From assembly GCA_032622095.1 (NCBI GenBank), contig CP136066.1, positions 114,229,319 through 114,293,318 of the forward strand: a stretch of DNA of 64,000 bases, written 5' to 3'. The stretch comes from Siphonodentalium dalli (Eukaryota; Mollusca; Scaphopoda; Gadilida; Siphonodentaliidae). Below are positions 58,401 to 64,000 of this stretch, one piece after another. Each line of letters begins with the position of its first letter. The first letter of the stretch is position 1. The notes beneath the pieces were generated by a model. That model made no database searches. It saw only the letters and a list, made by a program, of their open reading frames with translations, and was not told where the DNA came from. The position numbers and the translations under genes were made by a program.

Positions 58401-60852
58401 ATGGGATCAGTAAATTTGAAAATGCACTTTGTTTTAATAAACTAAATTGTCAAATTCACTTCTCACAACCACATCTGCACAACTCCTTACATGGAAGTTT
58501 GCTTTTTGCACAATTTACATGTTGCAGGAGTGCGTTCATCATTGGTGGGAACGGCTTTGCTGAAGATTTCATGTCTAGCTTCATTAACTGAGGTCAGGTT
58601 CTCAGATTTGTCATAAACAATCATAATGAAATGCTCAATACACTCAAATAGTGGAGATGAAACATCGGGTACCACAAAAGGATTCCTCGTAATTGACATC
58701 AAGCATTCTGTGAGCTCTGGGTAAGCTTTCCAAGCATCCCAAAATATGCACTTACACTTACCAAAAAAAAGTCGCATCCTGATATCACATGGAATATTAT
58801 ATAGCACGGTTGAATTTGCTGAGCCCATTGAATTGTACATATCAACTATGTTGCAGATAACATGGGATTTAGACTTGCCAAAAGACACAATTTCAAATCT
58901 TTGCATTGAAATAGCATAGCATGCAGATGTCTCAACAGAATCACGATAATATCCAGGTCAACAGTGCGAAAAATAATCAATGAATAATTAGTTTGTAGCA
59001 TATGAAATATATGTCTGATTAATCTACTGTCAGCTTCTTCATATGTACATCCGGGGGCCTCGGTGGCTCAATCGGTTAGGGGTACAACTCCAAGCCGTTT
59101 CGCCCTCCAGCGCTGGCGATTAGGGTTCAAATCCACATGTTTCCATCGTGGACTTTGTAACTCAAAATCGTTATCTGGTGGAGTTACCAGTTACTCGCCG
59201 ACGGCCGGTGGTTTGCCGCACATGGTTGACGAGTTTATCAGCCATTGAAATCACTGTTAGATTAGTCGCAAGTGTGCGGATTTCCTCCACCACTAAAACT
59301 GGCAATGTCGTGATATGGCCTTAGTGGCTAAAGCGACAATAAACCCCAATCAATCAATCAATCAATCATATGTACATCCAATGAGAATATGTTCCACATT
59401 AGGAGCATTGCAAACCGTATTATCATCCTCCGTTACGAAGATGGTTTTCCCTGTTAGGATTTCCAATTTCAAGAGACATTCATTGATCAATGCAAACAAT
59501 TCTTGCTTGTTGGTGTTTCTTAGAAAGTCATAGCAATTTGGTGGAATCTTTGTGGTAAGCCCCACCTTACATCGAATGCCACAAGCCCACAACCACGTTT
59601 CTCTCGCGTTCCTGTTTTGATACTGCCCTCTCTTTACCTGTCCAATACCAAGTCAATTCTTCCACAATCTGCGAGCTGCATTATAACATATGGAATAAAC
59701 GTTATGCTGATATCCATTGAGAAGGTATGCCCGACTTTAGGTGGCAGTAAGTTTATCAGAGCACCCCCGTCGAACACCTTACACTCAACCTTTGGATTTG
59801 GCTCTGCAGTGTCCATGCAGTTTGAATCAGGTGGGACCTTCACTTAGTAAGTCACATTTATTACTGCTCTTCATTTCACCCACTTTCGATATAGATGGGG
59901 GAACCGCTGGTTTTCGTGTGAGACGAACATATATTTCATTTTCTACAAACCGATTAATCATCGATTATTGTTTGCACTGTTGACACAAATATTATTGTGA
60001 TTATGTCGAGATATCTGCATGTTATGCTTCTTCAATGCAAATATTTAAAACTGTTTGTGTCTTTCGTCAAGTCTAAATCCCATGTTACCTACAACATAGT
60101 TGATATGTACAATTCAATGGGCTCAGGAAATTCAACTGTACTTCCAATAATCCATGTGATATCAGGATGCGACTCAACTTCCCTTTTCTTTGGTAAGGGT
60201 AAGTGCACATTTTGGGATGCTTGGAAAGCTTACCCAGAGCTCACAGAATGCTTGATGTCAATTACGAGGAATCCTTTTGTGGTACCCGATGTTTCATCTC
60301 CACTATTTGAGTGTATTGAGCATTTCATTATGATTGTTTATGACAAATCTGAGAACCTGACCTCAGTTAATGAAGCTAGATATGAAAAAAAAAAAAAAAA
60401 TCATGTTTTTGCTGCCATATTGGCATCCGTCTTCAATAATTGTGGCCATTTTTCAACTAAAAGTCTTGGTTGTTAATCTATAAACACCATTCTTAGATAA
60501 TGGGGTGGAATTCGTTATGTTTAACATACATTGAGAAGCAAAATTATTAGATGTACCACAGTCAAACCGGCGGCCATCTTGGATGCCATCTTGAATTTTC
60601 GGCTCTACGTCAGTCAAAAGGTTGGTTCTTGAGACCAAAGATGCCGATATTTTAAAGATATTAAAAAATGGCGCTTTTATCGGAAGCTAACTACCTACAC
60701 TAATGTGAACATCAATGTTCTTGTGGTAATTTTCTCATAATATATTGCTTTGATCTGTAAACATTGTTCTCTATTTCTTTTTAGGAAGTCCTCCATCAAA
60801 GGTATATGGTACTATGAGGACGGTAGCGGCACGATCTTCAGAGAGATTCTAA
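32696..60852 (+). CDS. PNO1: PNO1 / Dim2, KH-domain pre-40S assembly factor, seven exons
   Basis: PNO1 is an RNA-binding KH protein that sits on the 3' end of 18S rRNA precursor in the 90S and pre-40S particles, recruits and restrains the endonuclease NOB1, and acts in nucleolus and cytoplasm. Coding exons: 32696-32908, 44440-44588, 45712-45795, 48352-48412, 49289-49406, 55006-55076 and 60785-60852. The protein shows a lysine-rich N-terminal tail, [30 protein letters not shown], the first KH-like region ([20 protein letters not shown]), [14 protein letters not shown], the second KH with a GKNG loop, and the conserved tail PPSKVYG...ERF. The exons sum to 764 nt; 765 would give 254 residues, against 252 in human as I recall. 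The deficit maps to exon 2. Introns total about 27 kb, mostly transposons. Confidence 0.95.
32985..36690. mobile_element. Large diverged foldback element in PNO1 intron 1
   Basis: 32990-33200 (CTCATAAAAGCCGA, GTTTGGTGGAGTTTGG, AAAAGCCGAACACAA) pairs with 36480-36665. A second paired block, GTGTGTGTCGATAATGTAGA at 33434 against 35696-35755, shows the arms were longer before indels and the hAT insertion. Begins about 80 bp after PNO1 exon 1. No transposase found. Confidence 0.65.
34776..35693. mobile_element. 918 bp hAT-like non-autonomous element
   Basis: TAGGGCCCTGCGAAC at the left, complement of CTAGTCCCCTGCGAAC at the right; flanks GTGTATAT and GTGTTATA look like a diverged 8 bp duplication. 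GAACCG-type sub-terminal repeats at both ends. No transposase frame. Confidence 0.65.
37058..37871. mobile_element. 814 bp foldback element with ~115 bp arms
   Basis: CAGGTCTGGCAAATGTGAGA and complement at the ends; ATAAT on both sides. Inserted next to a GCCCGATCGGGCT palindrome. In PNO1 intron 1. Confidence 0.8.
38141..38676. mobile_element. 540 bp foldback element
   Basis: GAAGACCAATCGATCTATTT ... GAACCATTGATTGATCT: 38141-38245 pairs imperfectly with 38510-38676. Contains a GATCGGGCTA motif shared with the flank of the 37058-37871 element. Confidence 0.65.
38729..39335. repeat. Pearl-like element: head hairpin, GTCC microsatellite, three ~160 bp units
   Basis: GTCCCCCGAAAATAAAAATT folds on GGGGGAC; GTCCGTCTGCGTCCGTCC follows; TTTCCGGATGATAACTT-like sequence recurs near 38803, 38961 and 39124. 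Units share GCCCATTTTTGC and GAGTTATGGCCC. Confidence 0.75.
40342..40944 (+). mobile_element. Helitron/pearl-like element with precise insertion
   Basis: Head hairpin ACCCCCCGCAACGAAGTTAG plus G-run, then TATACTGG, two ~167 bp units, and at the 3' end a GTCCCATTGGGAC hairpin eleven bases before CTAG. Hairpin plus CTRR is a Helitron-type end. The interrupted host repeat (GGATGTTA / TATTGACATG) can be compared with uninterrupted units. Confidence 0.65.
41376..43120. mobile_element. 1.7 kb inverted-repeat element with dispersed AACGGTAAAGACA motifs
   Basis: Ends TCTTGGGCGCCAAATAAAC and, inverted, TTTATTTGGAGCCCGAG. A second inner inverted pair (GGTGATTTTCACAGAAAGGG at 41456 and its partner ending near 42797) follows. 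Between them about thirteen copies of AACGGTAAAGACA or AACGGAGTGGACA lie in both orientations. No protein similarity. Confidence 0.7.
43321..44025 (+). mobile_element. Helitron/pearl-like element with CCGT microsatellite
   Basis: Head hairpin CCCCACTTTCGAAGAAAATG then TATACTGG; (CCGT)n-type tract at 43370-43440; ~160 bp units with CGAACAACTTTGAACCGATT; 3' hairpin GCACTCGAGTGC followed by ACACCTCTTG. The head sequence is repeated at 43727-43812, so two copies may be joined. Confidence 0.6.
44440..44588 (+). CDS. PNO1: PNO1 exon 2, apparent one-base deletion near its start
   Basis: Acceptor TTGCAG, donor GTGAGC, 149 bp. From 44454 it reads [18 protein letters not shown] and [20 protein letters not shown], an excellent match. 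Exon 1 ends in phase 0, and reading on in that phase gives GGNQK and then TGA at 44455-44457. One extra base between 44451 and 44454 would restore a GGNQ-EMRKIP-like junction, as I recall it from other molluscs. Confidence 0.93.
45712..45795 (+). CDS. PNO1: PNO1 exon 3
   Basis: 28 codons, phase 0 at both ends, acceptor TTTCAG, donor GTAAGT. It encodes [20 protein letters not shown] and FTLGFEVD, matching human TCKETKDVSALTKAADFVKA. Confidence 0.96.
45790..46175. repeat. Dispersed two-unit repeat
   Basis: GGTCCGTAACTCAGGTAAAA and GGGCCATAACTCTGGTAAAA units about 160 bp apart, with ACCAAATTTCTTTCCATT. In PNO1 intron 3. Confidence 0.55.
46454..46481 (+). repeat. Poly-C run (28)
   Basis: Uninterrupted C run at the head of the following repeat; length is probably unreliable. 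Confidence 0.85.
46482..47303 (+). mobile_element. Helitron/pearl-like elements, partial and fuller copies in tandem
   Basis: A partial copy (46482-46636) is followed by a new head at 46637 (GCAACGAAGTAATGG, G-run, TATACTGG) and units with ACTTGGCACAGACATCAACC. The 3' end has hairpin GTCCCACCTGGGAC before CTATAGTT. Same family as 40342-40944. Confidence 0.6.
48352..48412 (+). CDS. PNO1: PNO1 exon 4
   Basis: 61 bp encoding [20 protein letters not shown], nearly identical to the human segment. The acceptor is CGACAG and the donor GTAAGT. Confidence 0.96.
48413..51884. other. PNO1 introns 4 and 5, residual sequence
   Basis: Two direct copies of AAAATTTCCCAGCAG..CAGGTTT at 48555-48630. Otherwise no gene or structured repeat recognised. 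Confidence 0.45.
49289..49406 (+). CDS. PNO1: PNO1 exon 5 (core of second KH domain)
   Basis: 118 bp encoding [20 protein letters not shown] then [23 protein letters not shown] is the GxxG nucleotide-binding loop of the KH fold. The acceptor is TTGTAG; the donor GTTTGT is weak but preserves phase with exon 6. Confidence 0.96.
51885..54893. mobile_element. 3.0 kb element with ~540 bp inverted repeats and a 42 bp minisatellite core
   Basis: 51885-52433 (TAGTCTGGTCGATAAA ... CAAGATGGCGTCCAAGATGG ... GGGGTCCACACCCCTT) is inverted at 54357-54893. TTA flanks each end. The centre, about 53300-54340, is a degenerate array of ~42 bp units like CCATACAGTCACTCCATGTA. No transposase. In PNO1 intron 5, ~110 bp before exon 6. 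Confidence 0.88.
53300..54345 (+). repeat. ~42 bp degenerate minisatellite
   Basis: CATACAG-type starts near 53613, 53654, 53697, 53735, 53776 and 53824. Roughly 24 units. Open frames with repeated H/T/P/Y content (53538-54358) are by-products. Confidence 0.8.
55006..55076 (+). CDS. PNO1: PNO1 exon 6
   Basis: 71 bp encoding [20 protein letters not shown] and NLILG. Acceptor TTTCAG, donor GTAAGT. It lies only ~110 bp downstream of the 3 kb element at 51885-54893. Confidence 0.96.
55255..57010. repeat. CTCACCTGAG-type dispersed repeat with ~130-160 bp units
   Basis: Starts TTTAGCTCACCTGAGACAAA with CTGTCCGTC; units contain GGTGACTGGGATTCAGATT, CACTGGGTCAAATAGGG and GCCAGGGACATAAC. I recall the head as a common molluscan repeat. 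In PNO1 intron 6. Confidence 0.75.
57146..57380 (-). mobile_element. TTAA MITE family E, copy 3 (inverted)
   Basis: Reads inverted relative to copies 1 and 2: begins CCCTTCCATGACTGGAGCAT, ends CATCATAAAAGAGTTAA, with two TATATAAGAGAATG palindromes. Confidence 0.8.
58456..59843 (-). pseudogene. Broken mobile-element protein with XPG-like GCD motif region and CXC tail, split by a SINE
   Basis: Read right to left, the minus strand gives [22 protein letters not shown]-like [31 protein letters not shown], then after the [62 protein letters not shown] and [11 protein letters not shown] before TGA at 58456. This order (CxVFDG, NKQELF, CxHEEADTR, TVDTDVVVL, GCDTTS..GKGKKTAW, CxxLCxCxxC) is one I recall from large multicopy, transposon-like proteins of cnidarians, echinoderms and molluscs. 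The DxDV and GCD blocks resemble the acidic core of XPG/FEN nucleases; the tail resembles a tesmin/TSO1 CXC motif. The copy is dead: the GCD block is deleted, and frameshifts lie near 58890 and 58490. Only the C-terminal part is present. Confidence 0.75.
59053..59364 (+). mobile_element. tRNA-derived SINE with perfect target-site duplication
   Basis: The 5' part is tRNA-like: box A TGGCTCAATCGG at 59064-59075 and box B GGTTCAAATCC at 59124-59134. The tail is (CAAT)n at about 59345-59364. The 14 bp sequence TCATATGTACATCC flanks both sides (59039-59052 and 59365-59378). It interrupts the CTYEEADS block of the pseudogene, so it arrived after that copy inserted. Confidence 0.93.
59979..60391 (+). 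pseudogene. Second, inverted fragment of the same XPG/CXC-type mobile protein
   Basis: Starts [20 protein letters not shown] and, after a frameshift, continues [39 protein letters not shown] and [13 protein letters not shown]. It keeps the intact GCDSTS..GKGK block that the 58456-59843 copy lacks. It stops abruptly in a run of about 17 A at 60384-60400, exactly where the other copy continues towards its CXC tail. The strands face away from each other across a ~130 bp gap, giving an inverted arrangement. Confidence 0.75.
60785..60852 (+). CDS. PNO1: PNO1 exon 7 (stop exon)
   Basis: 68 bp including TAA. It encodes [20 protein letters not shown] then F and stop, the invariant C-terminus of the family. 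The acceptor is TTTTTAG. Confidence 0.96.
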
Positions 60853-60856
60853 TAAA
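60851..60856 (+). promoter_or_regulatory. Candidate PNO1 polyadenylation signal overlapping the stop codon
   Basis: AATAAA starts on the second base of the TAA stop. If used, the 3' UTR would be only about 10-30 nt. Further AT-rich signals may exist downstream, so use is inferred. Confidence 0.4.
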
Positions 60857-62325
60857 ATTTATTTATCAAATTATGTTGTTATGGTCCGATTCATCTCACC
60901 TATAGAATCAGTTGTGTCAACAAGATAGGCTACCTTGTCATCTATGGTGATATACTTATTCCATTCAGCTTGCTGCGCAAATTATTCCAGGTTAAAGTGA
61001 TTTATGATCATAGGACAGGGTAATTTTATGACAAGCCAATATGCATAGTTGCAATAATTGTCATGGGTTGGTGACTTGGTGTTTGTCATAAGTATATTTT
61101 CAGCATGGTCTATCTATCGCAATAAGTTCATGGGTGGTTTTTGAAGAACCTTGAATCAGATCTGTTGCAGTGGGGTCAGTAATGGAGTTGTTAAAAACAA
61201 TGAAGTCTTGGGAAGTAAAAAAACATAATGTGAAGTGGAAGATTTTGGTCCGATTGGGATAACTGTCTATCAGGTCAGGCACATCCTGAATTCAACTGTA
61301 ATAGGTAGATATGAGTATTTTTTTTTTTTTTGAATTTGATACAAGAGGCATAACCCAACAACATATTCAAAACAATTAAAACAGTGGCATACTAAATCGG
61401 TACCATGTTTGTTTATGTGACGTCAGAAATAACATCTCGATCCGTGCAAAAAAAAGTCATGATGACATTGATAAGGAAGTCAACCAACATTCATTTGGTC
61501 TAAATGTTGTTATGAATGAGTGATCATGACTCATGTTAATGTAATTTTGAAAGACAACCTTGTGTCATTATAAACTAAAATAAGTCAGCGCAAATGGTTG
61601 CAAAACAAATTTTATCGGGAGACTGAGAATTTGCTGTAATGTTGATGATAGAGTGCAATTTGGCTGTGCACTAGGATGGGCGATCCCACGGTTTGCACAA
61701 AAACATGGAAATGGTGGATTTAGCACTGTTAAATTCAACTATAATAATTAAATATAACTATAATAGTTGAAATCAGGATGTTCCTGACCCCGATAGATAT
61801 AGCCACGGAATTATCACACAGAATTTTAGAATTTAGTATGCATGCCCCACAAACAGAAATTTCACACATTCTACATATATCATGGGCTACAATTTCCAGA
61901 GTGCTTTACACTGTTACTTTACACACAGACAAAACTAATATTCTATCATTTCTTATGTAATGTCACAAAATATCAAAGAATGATGGACCTGCCTCAATTG
62001 CACTAGCAGTAGGCCATTATTTATAAGTAGAACTCAGATACCAGTGCACCACTTATCATGACGTTTGAAACAGTGCATGATGTTTCAGGATTGTGAATTA
62101 TAATGGCCTTTCAACAGTAAGTTTTGGGGTTTTTGTATATATATGTCATATTTACCACTGAAAAATGCCAATGGCCCAGCAAAGTTACCAGGCTACTTGA
62201 ACTTATATTTGGGGCTGAGACATCAGAAGGAGATTATATGATCGATAAGTAGGGAAACTAATTTATAAAAAAAATATTAACCAAGGTAATGGAATAACTC
62301 AAATTTGATAATAGTATAAGGCCGA
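60857..62325. other. Downstream of PNO1, nothing recognised
   Basis: AT-rich; a T run near 61319-61331. No downstream gene is visible on either strand to 62325. Confidence 0.45.
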
Positions 62326-62802
62326 GGCTATTCTGCCGCTTGCGGCATAATAAGATTCGATTTTCATTCTGCCGCTAGCAGCAGAATAGTCTAATGGCTA
62401 TTATGCCGCTAGCGGCACAATAAGATAATCCCGCTAGCGGCAGAATAGCATGTTTGGCTAATCTGCCGCAAACAAAAATATGCGTGATACTGTAATATGT
62501 CAACTCTTCTTTCATCCGTCTGGACACATGGCGCTGGATGGTTTTACTGTCCCATTTCCAATACTTTATATTCATTGCCAGTTCATGTCTGGCAACGGAA
62601 TCAAAAATTGCCGCATGAGATTCAAAAGAATCTCCTCCGGATTTTGTTTACCGGCGTCGCGTGCTATGACGTGATGGATAAGAACAATTTGGTGATGTCA
62701 TTTTTGTCGGCAGAATAGCCAAACAGGCAACAGGCTGGCTATTCTACCGCTAGCGGCATAATAAGATTACACTCTTATTTTGCCGCTAGCGGCAGAATAG
62801 CC
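62326..62802. mobile_element. 480 bp element with repeated GCCGCTAGCGGC palindromes
   Basis: Palindromes at 62335, 62371 (one mismatch), 62405, 62431 (core), 62746 and 62782, plus half sites at 62465 and 62707. Most sit in GGCTATTMTGCCGCTAGCGG followed by CAKAATAAG. The ends GGCTATTCTGCC and GGCAGAATAGCC are inverted. The ~240 bp middle has no palindromes. Non-coding. Confidence 0.8.
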
Positions 62803-63099
62803 TTTCCCATAATATAAAGAAGTTTTAAAATGGCAAATGGGGTGATATTGTAGGCCAAACTCATTATGCTTATAAAACTGTTTTGCTCATGCAAAACGGT
62901 TTCACCCACTGATATGCATGGGAAGAAAGTCTGGAAGAAATAAAATATAGATATTTTATTCAGTCATGAACATAACCAATGAAGCAATAATGAAGATAGT
63001 TTGATTAAATCCCAAAATAAATGCAGCATTCATACAAGTAAGAAATTTAAATATTGAACATAAACAAAATACTGAAACTAAGGCCAGTGGCCACACAAA

Positions 63100-63420
63100 G
63101 TTTCTTATCTGTTTCTCTGATATTTTGTTTTCCAAATTGGTCAGGCAGGCAGGTTTTTTTATCTGTTATTTACCTTACAAAATTACCCAGGCCTTTATTC
63201 CCTACATAGTTTAAATAAACCAAAAATACAACTATTTTTATCAGAAATAACAAAGTAAAATATATAATTCAACTTCAAGATGAAATGTGTCCAGCTAGAT
63301 TTTTATTCCCTACACAAAATGTTTAAATAAACCAGGTTTGCATGGATTAATTGATATTTCAACTGCTAAATATTGGCTTGTCAGCTGATTACGAGCTGAT
63401 TATGTCAGATTATCTTGAGA
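63100..63420. repeat. Dispersed repeat shared with 48500-48840
   Basis: Shares CAGGTTTTTATTCCC-like, GTTTAAATAAAC and GAAATGTGTCTAGCTAGATTT sequence with PNO1 intron 4. Confidence 0.55.
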
Positions 63421-63654
63421 TTAAACAGACAAGGGCGCCTCATTTAAACCTACAAATTATGTCTATCTAATTTGGAAGTAGTGTAAGATATGTTGGTACA
63501 TACATACTCAAAATATTAATTTACATGCATCATATGTTCTGAAAATCTTGCCACAGTCATAGAAATTTAAAACTTTATGCACGGAAGTGAGACAAAATAA
63601 TTTATTTATATGGTAAAAATAGTGTTGTATCACTTATGTGTGAATTTTTTTAAA

Positions 63655-64000
63655 TGAAATGTCAATGACTTAAGTTCAACTTGGAGAAGGACTAATTTCA
63701 AATGTTACAGTTAATGTAGTGACAAGGAAAGTTGGAATGTCTGTAATACTGTATGTCAACATGATGAGATGTATGAAGTTTGGGGTTTCAGCAAGTATTT
63801 TTTATATATATAATGCAATGGATTCAAATTTTAAATCCACGATGGCTACTGCATCCATGTCTTTTAACAAATTTCAGAATAAATTGATGGCTCCCATCTA
63901 GAGGTCACCCTGAAGATCCATATGAAGTTTGGTGATAATTGGATGTAGATTGTGCCAAAGGATTTAGTTTTGTAAAGAGCAAATTCCAACATGGCTGCCA
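63655..64000 (+). repeat. Family F, partial copy cut by window edge
   Basis: AGTTCAACTTGGAGAAGG start as in 23330, then CTCCCATCTAGAGGTCACC and AACATGGCTGCC at the edge. Confidence 0.7.

Larger units (their letters stand above)
57545..60515. mobile_element. Inverted-repeat bounded locus enclosing the XPG/CXC fragments
   Basis: About 110 bp at 57550-57655 (CCCCACATTATCTAAG ... GGTGGCAAAAACATGA) recurs inverted at 60397-60505. Between them lie the two pseudogene fragments, the SINE and about 800 bp of AT-rich sequence (57660-58450) with a 103-codon open frame of no recognisable similarity at 57890-58201. The outer boundaries beyond the matching arms are not resolved. Either a long-TIR transposon that once encoded the XPG/CXC protein, or an inverted duplication. 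Confidence 0.5.

Noticed and set aside
59053-59134. Functional tRNA gene
   Set aside because: Box A and B are present, but the sequence cannot be completed to a cloverleaf with paired acceptor stem and it continues into a SINE body with TSD.
62326-62802. CRISPR-like array from regularly repeated GCCGCTAGCGGC
   Set aside because: Repeats are palindromes at irregular spacing with related, not unique, spacers, and the genome is metazoan.

Overview
This is a metazoan nuclear genomic window, AT-rich and dense in repeats. A marine mollusc (or another lophotrochozoan) is the best guess. The basis is intron-split animal genes, a tRNA-derived SINE with a (CAAT)n tail, dispersed arrays of ~160 bp units headed by GTCC-type microsatellites (like the 'pearl' elements described from bivalves), and a 'TTTAGCTCACCTGAG' repeat family that I recall as common in molluscs. 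No bacterial, viral or organellar gene is visible.

Only two host genes can be supported, and they lie head to head. KPTN (kaptin, a KICSTOR subunit) is on the minus strand. It starts at 30067 and runs leftwards through nine recognisable coding exons to 7115. Its C-terminal exon(s) lie beyond the left edge, and one short exon between 15600 and 7250 was not found. PNO1 (partner of NOB1, the Dim2 KH protein of pre-40S assembly) is on the plus strand, in seven coding exons from 32696 to 60852. It is complete except that exon 2 appears to be one base short. The 2.6 kb between the two start codons should hold both promoters and is full of nested transposons.

Most other sequence is mobile DNA inside introns. 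From left to right: TTAA-flanked inverted-repeat elements and a ~140 bp tandem array (0-7 kb); a 5 kb long-inverted-repeat element carrying a GC-rich core with a 117 bp minisatellite (8-13 kb); several short hairpin elements (13-22 kb); a degenerate ~150-180 bp tandem array (17-18.5 kb); a 1.3 kb foldback element (24-25.4 kb); three pogo-like MITEs; a small element built of 22 bp GC-rich repeats (29.3-29.7 kb); a three-level transposon nest (30.8-31.9 kb); a large foldback and hAT-like element just inside PNO1 intron 1 (33-36.7 kb); an inverted copy of a ~160 bp-unit family broken by two other elements (39.3-43.2 kb), one of which carries about thirteen copies of a 13 bp motif; Helitron/pearl-like elements (40-47 kb); a 3 kb inverted-repeat element with a 42 bp minisatellite (51.9-54.9 kb); the broken gene of a mobile-element protein with an XPG-like nuclease motif and a CXC tail, split by a SINE (58.4-59.8 kb); and a 480 bp element built around the palindrome GCCGCTAGCGGC (62.3-62.8 kb).

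The strongest leads for something undescribed are the AACGGTAAAGACA element (41.4-43.1 kb), the palindrome element (62.3-62.8 kb) and the inverted-repeat locus around the XPG/CXC pseudogene (57.5-60.5 kb). All repeat family names are inferences from structure; no database search was possible.
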